Positions 11,465-24,385 of a stretch of DNA of 64,000 bases are shown here, piece by piece. Both the position numbers and the translations under genes were made by a program. The DNA lies in assembly GCF_046630445.1 (NCBI RefSeq), contig NC_092335.1:628959501-629023500 (forward strand), given 5' to 3'. Each line of letters starts with the position of its first letter. Position 1 is the first letter of the stretch. The notes beneath the pieces are model-generated. The model did not search any database. It was not told the DNA's origin and saw only the letters and a program-made list of their open reading frames with translations. Source of the stretch: Rutidosis leptorrhynchoides (lineage: Eukaryota > Streptophyta > Magnoliopsida > Asterales > Asteraceae).

Positions 11465-13365
11465 TGTCACGTCCTCCAGATAGGGCCTGGAAGAATAACG
11501 TGACTTAATATATCAATTCACAGTTGTATAAACGAGAACGACTCTACATGAGACGTTTTGTTGAGTTTTGCAGCGGAAGATAAATATGTCTTTAATTGAT
11601 ATGATATGTAATGAAGACTCCAAGCATAGCAAGCAATCATCATCAAAGCAGTAGATATACAGCGAAAGCAATATTTAAGTACCTGAGACAAAACATGCTA
11701 AAGTGTCAACCAAAAAGGTTGAGTGAAGTTCATAGGTTTAACAAAAAAGTTTGTCGTTGTTTTAGACCACAAGATTTAGTTTGTAAAGTTGATCTCCCGC
11801 AGGATCAACAAGTTATGCCAATGCGTGATATTTAGACTAAACGTTCAAGTTTGCCCCATGACAAGTTGTGTCTGTCCTTGTCGGTTTAATTTCATTATTA
11901 AGTAATACAATGACTTGGTCAAATGTATCGGGGACGTTACTCCTGATAGGCCTACCCCCAATAATCAAGCATGCCGCAGTAATTAAAAATATCACTGTAG
12001 GGACTTAGTCGGACATAGCCGGGTATAGCATAGTTTAACAGTTTGGTACTTGTGTCTAAATTGTAAAAAGTAAAAACAGCATGTGTCTCACCCCAAGTAA
12101 AGTAAGTAATTTTGCTAGCAATTAAAGAGGGGCTATGAATTCACCTTAGTAAGTAGAGAGAGAGAGTTATTCCTCGGAATAAAGAGTTGAACGAGTGAGC
12201 AGGAAAGTCAACATATTGACATTTAAGAGTAGTTAAGTGTTCTGCCCATGTTTAAGTTTAAGTATGTGTTTAAGTATAGTTTGTTTTACTAATTTTCTAT
12301 TCCTAGTAAGTTACTATTTTTATAAAGTTTCCATTTTTAGAAAGTTTCTTATTTTACTAAGTTTCTATGACTAGAGAGTTTCTACTTTTATCAGTGTTTT
12401 CCATTTTAGGATACTTGCCGTATTAGATAAGCTTCCAATCACCCCTTTCCCTTCGAATGGCTAATTTAGATCTAGGGGCTTGAGCCATAGGACCCTTTAA
12501 ATCGGAAATCCAAACCCTCTGCCTAGAATCTCATAGAAACCATTCGTCAAGAAAGTTCGAAGATCTATACATCTCTAATACATATCCCAAAATGTTTTTA
12601 TGTTACAATATAAGTAGTAGGTTATAGGTGCTAGTAATAGTAATAGTATATACATGTTATTTATTTTATTTTTAATTGCATATAATTTATAACATTATTT
12701 ACATGTTTCGGTAAAAATAATAACCGAAGTAAAAAGTAAAAAAGTAAAAAGTAAAAAGTAAAAAAAAGTAAGAAAAGTATACTTACTAGTAGTAATTCTT
12801 CAAAGAGAGAATGAGAGAAATTTTGGTGTGAGTTTGAATGAGAAATGAGGGGTATTTATACTTGAAAAAAATTAGGTAAAAAGAATAAAATAATTAAAAG
12901 AAAAAGAAATATTTTAATTTTTAATGGGATTTTAAAATTTAAAAGTATTAAATGTTAGGTCATGGGATAATGCACAAAATAAAATAATAAAAGTAGTTTT
13001 CCATTATAATTTTTAATTAAAAAGTAATTTATTTATTTATTTATTTATTTATTTTATTAAAAAAATCATTTATTTTAAGGATTTTTTTATATATATATTT
13101 TTTAAAATAAACAAATTGATTTACTACTTTTCCAAGAATATTTGTCAATATTTTTTTTTATTCATAATAACAATATTGATAATAAAGATATTAATTATTG
13201 ATATCTTGTTTAAAAAGGATATTAATAATAAAAATATTAATATATCAAATTAATGCGTAATTACTTACAAATAATTATTCGTGAATCGTCGGAATTAGTC
13301 GAGGTTAAATGAAATCATATAAAGATTTTTGTTTAAATTTTGCCGAAAATTTACGGGTTGTCACA
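11465..13365 (-). repeat. 3' LTR (lower-coordinate copy) of the LARD-like element
   Basis: 1901 bp bounded by TGTCACGTCC and GGGTTGTCACA. It contains an AAAGTAAAAAGTAAA simple-repeat tract near 12730-12770 and an ATTT run near 13030-13055. It aligns end to end with 17098-19027. Confidence 0.9.
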
Positions 13366-14081
13366 GTATCCCCCTGTTAATAGAAATTTCGTCCCGAAAT
13401 TTAGTTGTTGCCATCAGTCGGCATTGTTTGTAAACAGGTGAGGATATTTTCGTTTTATTTGGTCTTCACGTTCCCAGGTATGCTCGGGGCCTTTCGTGAA
13501 TTCCAGCTAATAGGATATTATTTTGTTTCCAGCGTTTAAATCTTTCGATCCATAAATTCTACGAAGTGCATTTTATTATTAATGCGGAGGTTATCTAAAG
13601 GATTTAACAAGAGTGTCATTGATTAGGTTTTCCTCAGAAAGAGATGATGACATTATACAAGCATTTCAATATACATGAAATGTGTGATGAATAATAGTGA
13701 GCTTATTTAAACCTTGAGCGTTTATGCCATAATATTAGGGTAGACAAAATAGAAAGGAGTTCATGAAAATCAAGGTCACGATACTTGATAGAGATAGTCA
13801 TTGTTTTCAACAGGAATATCTTAATGATGAATATGAGTTGGGAAATAGAGTTTTACCAATATTGGGTAATATGGAATGATATGATTCGATTACAAGAAGA
13901 GTATAAACGAAGCTATCGTAAAAGATTGAAATGAGGAAATTAAATGTCCGCTTTAACTTTTGACTTAGTCACGATTGATTTTCGGAATTCAAGGGATTTA
14001 AAGAAATCTTCATAATCCTTATAAGATTTGATTCTCCGGTAATTACGGAAATTAGGATTTTCTTTAATTAAATGCGGTGAA

Positions 14082-14369
14082 TTGCCTCGATTGCTGTGTC
14101 TGGAATTTTGCTATAAATTAGCTTCTTCCGTTTCATTATCTTCACCACTTCTATACTTTCTTTCCTCAATTCATATTTCCAAAAGATTTGTTAATATGCT
14201 CAATCCAGTTCTTGTTCTTGACCTTATATTGGTTATCGCCACAATCTTCCTTCTTTTCCAACTCCTACCAGAGGAGTCTGTTTACTTCTATTATGCTCTA
14301 GGATTTATTGTGTTTTTAGTTCTCCCGTGTCTTTATATTGCTATACGCATTGATATACACGGTTTGTAA
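14082..14369 (+). CDS. Antisense ORF in the LARD-like element, 57-95 aa, two predicted membrane helices
   Basis: It runs opposite to the element, about 720 bp inside from the 3' LTR. The longest frame has 95 residues. A more natural start is the in-frame ATG at 14196 (MLNPVLVLDLILVI), preceded by a CTATAAATTAG TATA-like box at 14110-14120. The 57-residue product would have two hydrophobic helices (VLVLDLILVIATIFLLFQLL and YFYYALGFIVFLVLPCLYIA) and a short polar tail. Antisense ORFs near the 3' LTR are known in some Tat/Retand Gypsy elements, so this may be functional, but a chance frame in AT-rich DNA cannot be excluded. Confidence 0.4.
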   Translation: MPRLLCLEFCYKLASSVSLSSPLLYFLSSIHISKRFVNMLNPVLVLDLILVIATIFLLFQLLPEESVYFYYALGFIVFLVLPCLYIAIRIDIHGL

Positions 14370-15965
14370 TTTCAGTGTTGTTATTGGGCTTTATATTTTC
14401 CCTTATATGTCGGAGCTTCATGATTTCGTAAAGCAAGTAACGGTCAAGAATTCGTAGGTATGAAGTTTCGAATGATCATAATATACAAAGCAGAAGGAAG
14501 GGTAATAGCACGATTTGATTTGTCAAATTACCAGAATATTCGGAAAGATAGAACTATCAAGAAAAATATTTTCTTGATATGTTTCAGAGTTTAAATGTAA
14601 GAGTCGTGTAACATAGCAAACGATGATTATAAAGTCTATGAATCATCATCTTCCATTAAAAATTTAGCATGACTTACTGTAATATAATCACGTTGGCCTG
14701 ACGTCATTATATTATACTAACTCATGCTTCAATTCCCAACACTACTTCAAATCATTCATAATTTAAACTTGAATTTTACAGAATATAAAAACTAAAACAG
14801 TTTCCTTTATGATGTGATAAAGATATCACAAAGAGATAATTAATTGCTGACAAGAATCGTTATAAAGATATCTTCAGAAATATAGAGGACATTTATAATG
14901 AAGGATACGATGATATCTTAGAATTTCTAAGATCCAATGACGAGGAAAATTCTTTTGTTTCCTCTGCATTTAATGCTACCATATCTGAATCATTGGTTAT
15001 CAATCCGAGATGGTTTCAAGAAATTTTATTTTTTAGATGATTAAACGCTGATTGTAATTGTTAACGGATCTAATGGTTAATGAATAGGTGTTAAAAGTAA
15101 TGAATGATAATTTTGATGGTTTGATGTGATAATTCATTGCAGAATACAAATGAATATAATTCGTGAATGTAGTGATCTTTAGGAAGATAACACCTGCTAA
15201 AGCTTTACTTGAATTCTGATATGTTAATTTCAGAATGTGTAATTGATTTTGTATGAAGATGATTGTGTATCATTATGAAGGTAGTGCGTATAATTAATGA
15301 TTTATGAATCCAAATTGAAGAATGTACAGTGTATTAATGTGAGATGTAAATATTTCTCGGGTATTACCTACCCGTTAAAATATTTTCACAATTAACAGTT
15401 TGTACAATAGAATTTACAATCTTTATGAAGATATACGTTCATATATGTATTCTTCAGATATAATCATGGATTTAATGAGTTAATATATATTAAACTCATC
15501 TGTTTTGCGGTTTGGAACGAGAGTAAATAATCTCCAAAACCTTAGAGATTTCATAATTGTCGCGAAATATTTCGCTAATGAAGTTATGAATCAATACATT
15601 CATCGTTACACTTGATTTATTATGAAATGGAGTTTATTGTGTTGAAGCAGTGATTAACAATTGTTAAGTCATTAACGAAGGGTGTACATCATAGCATATT
15701 AGTGATATGAATTAACCAAGTAGTACATACTGGTTGAGATTCACACGTAATTGCTTAGTACGACAAGATTTATTATTGTTCCAAATCATATATATATAAG
15801 GTATATATATATAATTCTTCACGAAGAATGAGTCAATACATCTTAGCTCATTATTACTAATATTCCTTGGTATCTATGGGCGTATGATGTTGATGTTTGA
15901 GATACTGAGTGTGATGTTGAGGCCTGGGATGCGGATGTTGTTATTGATGGTGATGATGGTACTGG

Positions 15966-16364
15966 TTATGCTGCTGGTGCAGCTGATGCTTGTAGATATC
16001 GCACCGTATTCTCTAGTGCCACCACTCGTGCGCGAAGCTCGTTGACTTCTTCTACTATTCTGGAATGATTGGCGGTTGGAACAAGGGAGTGAATAAGATC
16101 TAAAATCTTTGATATTATATATTCGTGACGGGATACCCTGAAAAGAAGAGAGAAAATTGTGTTTCGAACTGGTTCGCCGGTAAGCGCCTCAGGTTCTTCG
16201 TCAAGAGGTGAATTTGGTTGGTGGAAGGGATCACCTTCTTCTTGCCTCCATTGATTGAGTTGGCTACGAACCCATCCCCAATTTATCCAGAATAGATGAT
16301 GGCTGATTGGTTCGTTTGTTCCGGTTACGCTGCCGTTGGAGCTCGAGGAGTTCGAGAAATTCAT
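15966..16364 (-). CDS. Accessory ORF of the LARD-like element, 132 aa, coiled-coil C-terminus
   Basis: An open frame in element-sense orientation, about 730 bp downstream of the primer binding site. This is the place where the Tekay element at 51308 carries its accessory ORFs. The N-terminus is Ser/Asn-rich (MNFSNSSSSNGSVTG), followed by a Trp-rich stretch (FWINWGWVRSQLNQW). Residues about 95-127 have a heptad-like pattern (VEEVNELRARVVALENTVRYLQ) expected to form a coiled coil. It has no similarity that I recognise to gag, and its function is unknown. It looks uninterrupted. Confidence 0.55.
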   Translation of the reverse strand: MNFSNSSSSNGSVTGTNEPISHHLFWINWGWVRSQLNQWRQEEGDPFHQPNSPLDEEPEALTGEPVRNTIFSLLFRVSRHEYIISKILDLIHSLVPTANHSRIVEEVNELRARVVALENTVRYLQASAAPAA

Positions 16365-17097
16365 ATTATGTGTTTGGAATAGGGTTTGATATGAAATGGG
16401 TATTAAATACTGAATGATATATTCGTCTCCTTGAATACGTATTTATAGCAAAAAGATTTCCGTAATTTACGGAGGAAATTTAGGAAAAGTGGTAGACAAG
16501 GTCTATTGGGATAGATATGATAAGATATGATTTGTCTATACTCCAATAATGGCAGTATGACGTGTCGAGATTATAAAACGATAAGTATGTAATCTAATAA
16601 TCTTTCGATTAAAGACTTTCAATTCGTATACTGTGATAACCCAATGACATTTTCCGGTTCGCAAACCGATGCATAAAGGTATAAGGCATATAGGTACGTG
16701 ATATAACAGGGAGTTATATACGTTTGAGTATGAATAGTAACAATTATATAAGTTTCAAAAATCATGGATAATATTTTATGTAATACATATGTAATACACA
16801 AAACCATGATAGATGACATAGGAATGTCAGGAATTTCAGAAATCAAGGTGTTGCATTTAAATGCGGTGGCATAATTGGATAATACTTAGGGGAATTAGCA
16901 GAGTTCTTAGATTAGCTCGACATTCTAAGATAAGTAAGTTCCTAAAGTATAGTGTAGCATTTAACAGTTAAAGGCAACAAGTAAAGGCACTACGGTCAAG
17001 GAAAGTTGTAGTCCTACATTACTAAGGTACCTAATTGTATAAGGCACACATAAAATGCAATCCTGGTTCTCTACAACAACCTGCTCTGATACCAATC

Positions 17098-19027
17098 TGT
17101 CACGTCCTCCAGATAGGGCCTGGAAGAATAACGTGACTTAATATATCAATTCACAGTTGTATAAACGAGAATGACTCTACATGAGACGTTTTGTTGAGTT
17201 TTGCAGCGGAAGATAAATATGTCTTTAATTGATATGATATGTAATGAAGACTCCAAGCATAGCAAGCAATCATCATCAAAGCAGTAGATATACAGCGGAA
17301 GCAATATTTAAGTACCTGAGATAAAACATGCTAAAGTTTCAACCAAAAAGGTTGAGTGAAGTTCATAGGTTTAACAAAAAAGTTTGTCGTTGTTTTAGAC
17401 CACAAGATTTAGTTTGTAAAGTTGATCTCCCGCAGGATCAAAAAGTTATGCCAATGCGTGATATTTAGACTAAACGTTCAAGTTTGCCCCATGACAAGTT
17501 GTGTCTGTCCTTGTCGGTTTAATTTCATTATTAAGTAATACAATGACTTGGTCAAATGTATCGGGGACGTTACTCCCGATAGGCCTACCCCCAATAATTA
17601 AGCATACCGCAGCAATTAAAAATATCACTGTAGGGACTTAGTCGGACATAGCCGGGTATAGCATAGTTTAACAGTTTGGTACTTGTGTCTAAATTGTAAA
17701 AAGTAAAAATAGCATGTGTCTCACCCCAAGTAAAGTAAGTAAGTTTGCTAGCAATTAAAGAGGGGCTATGAATTCACCTTAGTAAGTAGAGAGAGAGAGT
17801 TATTCCTCGGAATAAAGAGTTGAACGAGTGAGCAGGAAAGTCAACCTATTGATATTTAAGAGTAGTTAAGTGTTTTGCCCATGTTTAAGTTTAAGTATGT
17901 GTTTAAGTATAGTTTGTTTTACTAATTTTCTATTCCTAGTAAGTTACTATTTTTATAAAGTTTCCATTTTTAGAAAGTTTCTTATTTTACTAAGTTTCTA
18001 TGACTAGAGAGTTTCTACTTTTATCAGTGTTTTCCATTTTAGGATACTTGCCGTATTAGATAAGCTTCCAATCACCCCTTTCCCTTCGAATGGCTAATTT
18101 AGATCTAGGGGCTTGAGTCATAGGACCCTTTAAATCAGAAATCCAAACCCTCTGCCTAGAATCTCATAGAAACCATTCGTCAAGAAAGTTCGAAGATCTA
18201 TACATCTCTAATACATATCCCAAAATATTTTTATGTTACAATATAAGTAGTAGGTTATAGGTGCTAGTAATAGTAATAGTGTATACATGTTATTTATTTT
18301 ATTTTTAATTGCATATAATTTATAACATTATTTACATGTTTCGGTAAAAATAATAACCGAAGTAAAAAGTAAAAAAGTAAAAAGTAAAAAGTAAAAAAAA
18401 TAAAAAGTAAAAAAAAATAAAAATAAAAAGTAAGAAATGTATACTTACTATTAGTAATTCTTCAAAGAGAGAATGAGAGAAATTTTGGTGTGAGTTTGAA
18501 TGAGAAATGAGGGGTATTTATACTTGAAAAAAATTAGGTAAAAAGAATAAAATAATTAAAAGAAAAAGAAATATTTTAATTTTTAATGGAATTTTAAAAT
18601 TTAAAAGTATTAAATGTTAGGTCATGGGATAATGCACAAAATAAAATAATAAAAGTAGTTTTCCATTATAATTTTTAATTAAAAAGTAATTTATTTATTT
18701 ATTTATTTATTTATTTTATTAAAAAAATCATTTATTTTAAGGATTTTTTATATATGTATTTTTTTTAAAATAAACAAATTGATTTACTACTTTTCTAAGA
18801 ATATTTGTCAATATTTTTTTTATTCATAATAACAATATTGATAATAAAGATATTAATTATTGATATCTTGTTTAAAAAGGATATTAATAATAAAAATATT
18901 AATATATCAAATTAATGCGTAATTACTTACAAATAATTGTTCGTGAATCGTCGGAATTAGTCGAGGTTAAATGAAATCATATAAAGATTTTTGTTTAAAT
19001 TTTGTCGAAAATTTACAGGTTGTCACA
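17098..19027 (-). repeat. 5' LTR (higher-coordinate copy) of the LARD-like element
   Basis: 1930 bp, matching 11465-13365 with scattered substitutions and a slightly longer AAAGTAAAAA tract near 18360-18435. The primer binding site lies directly beside it at 17081-17094. Confidence 0.9.
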
Positions 19028-20211
19028 TCATGCTCCTGTTCGAACCAAACAAACCTCAAACACCCTTGTCACCTGCTGCTGTGTTCCCTGTTTTTCCAGA
19101 ACCAAAACCACCCACAACCATCATTCACATCAGCGTTTACTATCTGCTGTTACTAGATCAATTCTGTCCAAAGTCGCCCAACCATAACCACTGCTACCAT
19201 AGTTAATACTGCTGTTATAATTCTGTCCACCTTAAACCGTCACCATTATACTTTTCTTTATTTATTTTCTTCTTTTGTTCGAATACCAATCATCAAGAAT
19301 AGAAGCATCCCTGGTTCGAGCTTGTACTAGCTTGGTTCTGTTGCTGCATTAAATCAAAAACCCAAGTTAATGAAAGATGCATTTGTTGGTCTCAAGTTTG
19401 ACATGACTATTTACCTGATCCAATATCCTTTGTGCAGTTGATAAGCTAAAGATAACATGAGATTAATATATGATACCTCTTCAAACTGTAGCCATCAAGC
19501 TTCATCTCAATGTATGGTAAGATCCTATAATTAAGTAATTTAAAGTTTAAAACTTGTAAGCAAGCACTGAATAGTTACAACTTCAGATGAACGATGATAT
19601 ATTAATTTAAACCTCATATACTAATTCGATTAATTAAGTAACATGAAGATTAAAAATCATACTAATACCAACATCAAGTAACTGCAAACTAAAACCCATA
19701 TTAACTTGAACAAAATCCTAATTTAAAAATGCCAAACCCATATGAAAAATATTAATTATACATCTATATCAACATACCTAAATATTATTAATTTTATGAA
19801 ATTTCTCCTAATTCCACCACTGTAATCAATTTTAGGGTTAAGGATCTGAAATGAATCATTAAAAGCTAAACAGAAATTAAAACATGATTTATCAATTACT
19901 CACATAACGACTTCATAACCGATGGCTCCTCAAAGCGATGAACAACCGACTGTCCCTTCAAAGACAGTAAGACTGCAGTCCAGTTTTTGTTTTCACTCAT
20001 GTTAAATAACGATGCTAATGAAGATTGATGATGACTCTAAACGATGATGATAATGAATTGATTCCCTATTAAACATTTATGATCTTTGGTTGATTGATCT
20101 GTTGAAAAATCGAAAAACCCTAAATCGTGATACGTTTTTCTCTGCATTTTTTTTTTACTTTTGTTTTCTTGATCTGGTTTGGAGCAGACATAATAAACCC
20201 CGTAATGGTTT

Positions 20212-20284
20212 TTATTAAGTATTATTATTATAATATATTATTATTATTATTATCATTATTATTATTATTATTAGTATTATTAAG
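20212..20284 (+). repeat. (TTA)n-type microsatellite, imperfect
   Basis: Run of TTA/ATT units with interruptions inside the solo LTR at 10142-21907. The surrounding 20200-20800 is very AT-rich, with more interrupted ATT runs. Confidence 0.75.
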
Positions 20285-22109
20285 ATTTTCATATAAAGAT
20301 TTCAAAATACATTACAAATTTTTATATTTAATACGTTAATATTATTTAAATTTGCATATAATATTATTAATAACATGTACATAATTATTTATATATTAAC
20401 TAAATATATTCATATAAGATAAATTGTAATATATATTATAGAACATTAATTAGACATTATTATTATTAGTACTATCTTTATCATTAATATTAAAATTATC
20501 ATTATTATTATTATTATTAGAATTACCATAATTTTTATCATAATTAGTATTATTTTATCATTATTATTATTAGTACTATTAATATATCAAATATAGATTT
20601 TCTATATAAAAATATATTTTTGACATAAAACCTAACCATATTAATACTTTTGTAATAAATGTTAATTATCTATATAAAGATAAATATATCTAATTATTAT
20701 TAATAAAACACATGATATAAAATAACAAATAAAATCACTAATAAAATATATATTTGTTCGATTACCATTACATGTACTAATATACGTGGTTGAATAATAT
20801 AGGTTCGTGAATTCGAGGCCAACTCTGCATTGTTCAATGTCGTCATATGTATTTTACTACAAAATACAGTATTGTGAGTTCATTTGCTCCCTTTTACTCT
20901 TTATATTTTTGGGACTGAGAATACATGCGCTGTTTTTACAACTGCTTTATTAAATGCTTTTGAAATATATTTTGAACTGCGAATACATGAAATACTTTTA
21001 TAAATGTTTGACGAGATAGACACAAGCAAAACATTCCTCGAATGAATTATTATGCAGACAGAAGTTCTGCAGATTATTATTGAATTATGTGGACATGATA
21101 ATTGCCACCAATTGATGTGAATATTTTCCCCATAATTATCATTGCTTGGTAACCTAAGAATTAGAATCGGGTATGACCCTAATTCACGCGAATCCTAAAG
21201 GTAGCTACCGGGTTTAACACCCCCACCCAGAATGTTCACTAGACGGAAGAGCTAGTGGGCGTGGTGTTTAGTACTTCGAAGTTTATATATTATACAGACG
21301 AGATATTCTGTTTTGGGGATATTATTGATGCACATTATGTTAAGGTCAGTTACCAAGCCAAGCGATGAAAGCAAAGTGAATGTTATGTATCGAGAGAATG
21401 ATTTTATACACAGGTTATGTGTATGATATTTTGTACACGAGATATGTGTACAGTTACTAAGATTTATGAAAAATGATTTCGTACACGAGATAGGTGTACT
21501 GTATTTGAATCTTGTGGTCTATCAAAATGATGAATTTTATTGTTTACGATAAATTTATGAACTCACCAACCTTTTGATTGACACTTGAAAGCATGTTTAT
21601 TCTCAGGTATTAAAGAAATCTTCCGCTGGGCATTTGCTCATTTTAGAGATATTACTTGGAGTCATTCATGACATATTTCAAAAGACGTTGCATTCGAGTC
21701 GTTGAGTTCATCAAGATTATTATTAAGTCAATTATAGTTGAATATATTATGAAATGGTATGCATGCCGTCAACTTTCGATGTAATAAAAGTTTGTCTTTT
21801 TAAAAACGAATGCAATGCTTGTAAAATGTATCATATAGAGGTCAAGTACCTCGCGATGTAACCAAATGTAATGTATTCGTCCAGATGGATTAGGACGGGT
21901 CATTAGAGTGAAATGATACTAACACACCATATTTTGATACATACACACCTAATTTACTATTATGTCCTTAACTACAATAATAGTGGTTCAACTCCCTAGA
22001 TAAATTTAAGGATATAATTGTAAGTTTGATTTTTTAACTAGGAGTAGTGTTTTGAAAACATATTTAAGAAAAGCTTGTACGCCTAAAAGTATTTATAATT
22101 TCCTATTAC

Positions 22110-22182
<73 letters not shown>
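22110..22182 (+). repeat. (ATT)n microsatellite
   Basis: About 24 near-perfect ATT units. On the minus strand this would encode poly-Asn, which explains the artefactual poly-Asn reading frame here. Confidence 0.95.
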
Positions 22183-22186
<4 letters not shown>

Positions 22187-24326
22187 TTTTTTAAACGGTG
22201 ATTTTGTTGGCATCAGTATATCATTTCTTTCAACGACCCTAATCATTTGCACGTAACACACACGTTCGGGCGGAAACCCGAACCCGATCAACGGTACCCG
22301 GGAACACATCCATTCAGACAGTGGTTTCGGGTAGAGGTCCGTGAACGAATCCGGGAAAACCTCCCTACATTTTTTAATGTTCATTGTTACTATTTTTAAA
22401 AAATATTAAACAACGTATAATAAATGGATTAACAAAAAAATGTTTAGAAAGAAGATACTATTAACTTATCCAAACAATGTCATACAAAAAAGATCTTAGA
22501 GTTATCCTAACTCAATTATTCAAATAACATAAGTAAAAAACCAATTATCGAATTAACGACAACAGAAAATTAACTCTAAACCTGAATTTATCCAAATGAT
22601 AGCCCATGAGATAAATTATACGGAGTAGTTGTTCTAACATTAGGAACGATCGAGCTTATCATGGATTAAAAAAGAGCGTGGGTATTTTTTTTGTTTTTGA
22701 AACAGCAGTACGGGACTTAACCACCCACACGTTCATCTCATGCAGTTGCATAACTCGCTCCCAACTGCTGTCCAGGAGGAAACGCGACCAATCCGAGAGC
22801 ATGAGCGGTAAAACCCACTCCCCCACTGTCCCCGCAATGTGATGTGCGGAAGGCACCCTTAAGTAGGATTCAAGAGTCTGCGTACTAATAGATAGCTTGC
22901 TTGTGATAACTTATTATTTATTTACTTCACAAAATAAATAAATATAAATAAAAAATTAATCTTTAAACTAATGAATTGCCTTGAAATATTACAATCGGAA
23001 AGTTCCAGAGGGCAATATAAACTACTCGAATGTTATGCGAGGAACTCCCATGTATTTATTACGGAGTATTAGATTTTAAAGTTCTTTTGTTAGTGAAAAA
23101 AAAAGATAATGGTAAATGATAAATATGTTTGAAACTACCCCATTTCTTTAAATAAGATTTCATAATACAACGGTCAGTTAAAAAGCTCTTGTAAGTTTTA
23201 TGGTAAAAAGTGTGTATGGATCAAAAATTGATGTGTGAGTATCACCTCATTATCTCATTAACTAGATGTGTCTAGCTAGAAGGTTACCAAAATTTTATTG
23301 TAAAAATTAAATAGAATTAATTAGATCTATGTCTAGCTTGAAAATTACGAACCTATAAAAGCTTGTTATATAAAATAACATAGTATACTATGTCCACTAA
23401 GGCTAGTCCTAACGGTAAGGTCTTCTCACATGCCCACAGGTCCACCCAGGTGGACACCATTGGCAGCAAGGCGTCCAGGTACCCGCTCAAGGTGCCGCCC
23501 TCTATTTCGTCTGTTGCTTCATGTGTTTGTGAAATTTTCAGGACGGAAGAGATTGTATATTTATGTACTACTTTTTGCTTTTAAATTTGTACATTTAATT
23601 AATTATTGGAAGGAATGAGTGTCATTGTTGGGAGTGTTTAGTCCTGGAAAGAAAATGTTGATATGAGGCTGATGTGTCAACTAATCCTGAAAGACTTGAG
23701 TGCCACCATTAAGACCTCTGTAACTACATATCCTTGTAATATTGTTCATTTTCTCATTTATTATTCTTAAAAAGAGTTTCCTTGATGACCTCGCGCTCAC
23801 CATTCTCACCATGTGATTGGAGGAGACCAGTGGCGCCATGGTGTCCTTCTCATCCCTTTATACTAGTTTCAACTATCACTTTTACATGAAGTCACATTAG
23901 ACACTTTTTTATCATAAAGTATTTTTGACGTGACAAGATAATTATTTGATCTTTGTTAACTCAAAATGTCTAATTACATGTCAGATATTTATAGAGTTCA
24001 CATGTTTTTTATTTTTCATATTATTATATGAAATCAGTACATTAGTTAATTAAATCTAATAATTTAATATTCATAAAAGTAAACATTCAAACTACTAAAT
24101 TCAAACAAGAAGTACTTAAAATTGAAAATGCAATAATTAAACTACTGAACTATTCGGAGTCTTTGAACGAATCGTTGGATATCTACCCGATCTGATCCAT
24201 CCAGGTGGATACGGATGATCTAATAAATGATAAGTGGATATGGATCGGGATATAGATGATGTAAAAAATTAGTGGATCAAATACGGATGACAATTTATTA
24301 TTTATAGATATATCCATTTTATCACC

Positions 24327-24329
<3 letters not shown>

Positions 24330-24382
<53 letters not shown>
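24330..24382 (+). repeat. (AT)n microsatellite
   Basis: About 26 perfect AT units, inside the degenerate GGATATGG-rich tract. Confidence 0.95.

Positions 24383-24385
<3 letters not shown>

Larger units (their letters stand above)
11465..19027 (-). mobile_element. Non-autonomous Gypsy-type LTR element (LARD-like) without gag-pol
   Basis: Two LTRs of about 1.9 kb (11465-13365 and 17098-19027) flank a 3.7-kb interior. The 5-bp duplication TCATG (11460-11464, 19028-19032) is perfect. On the minus strand a primer binding site TGGTATCAGAGCAG (17094-17081, initiator tRNA-Met type) adjoins the 5' LTR, and a polypurine tract (13404-13366) adjoins the 3' LTR. The interior has no gag, reverse transcriptase or integrase. 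It keeps two motifs of the Tekay element at 51308: AATTTCGGGACGAAATTT beside the polypurine tract, and AACGGGTAGGTAATACCCG (about 15381-15361). The LTRs differ by only a few tens of bases, so insertion was fairly recent. Confidence 0.9.
10142..21907 (+). mobile_element. Solo LTR (Tekay-like Ty3/Gypsy family), split by a nested LTR element
   Basis: The left end reads TGTGACGACCCGAAAAATTTC and the right end GGACGGGTCATTAGA. Flanks GGGAA (10137-10141) and GTGAA (21908-21912) agree at 4 of 5 bases, which suggests a decayed 5-bp duplication. No PBS or coding region follows, so it is a solo LTR of about 4.2 kb once the nested element at 11465-19027 is set aside. The 3' half (about 20800-21900) shares an order of landmarks (ATTCGAGGCC, AATCCTAAAG, TAGTACTTCGAA, ACTCACCAACC, GCATGTTTATTCTCAGG, CTCGCGATG) with the LTRs at 38094-43773 and 51308-54559. 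It is old, judging by its eroded flanks. Confidence 0.75.

Noticed and set aside
18971-19206. Overlapping short Pro/Cys-rich frames near 19000-19200
   Set aside because: They straddle the boundary between the nested element and the outer solo LTR, so they cannot be ancestral genes.
22106-22384. Minus-strand open frame ending in about 20 Asn codons
   Set aside because: The Asn run is the (ATT)n microsatellite; the remainder has no domain and no splice context. It may be a retroposon fragment, not a gene.
22659-22856. 65-residue minus-strand frame in a GC-richer island
   Set aside because: No recognisable family, no neighbouring exons; more likely a decayed repeat.
23390-23618. Two overlapping frames in a GC-rich patch (23400-23520)
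   Set aside because: Short, no family, and neither is supported by codon pattern or signals. Harbinger-like GGCTAGTCCTAA at the left had no matching right end.
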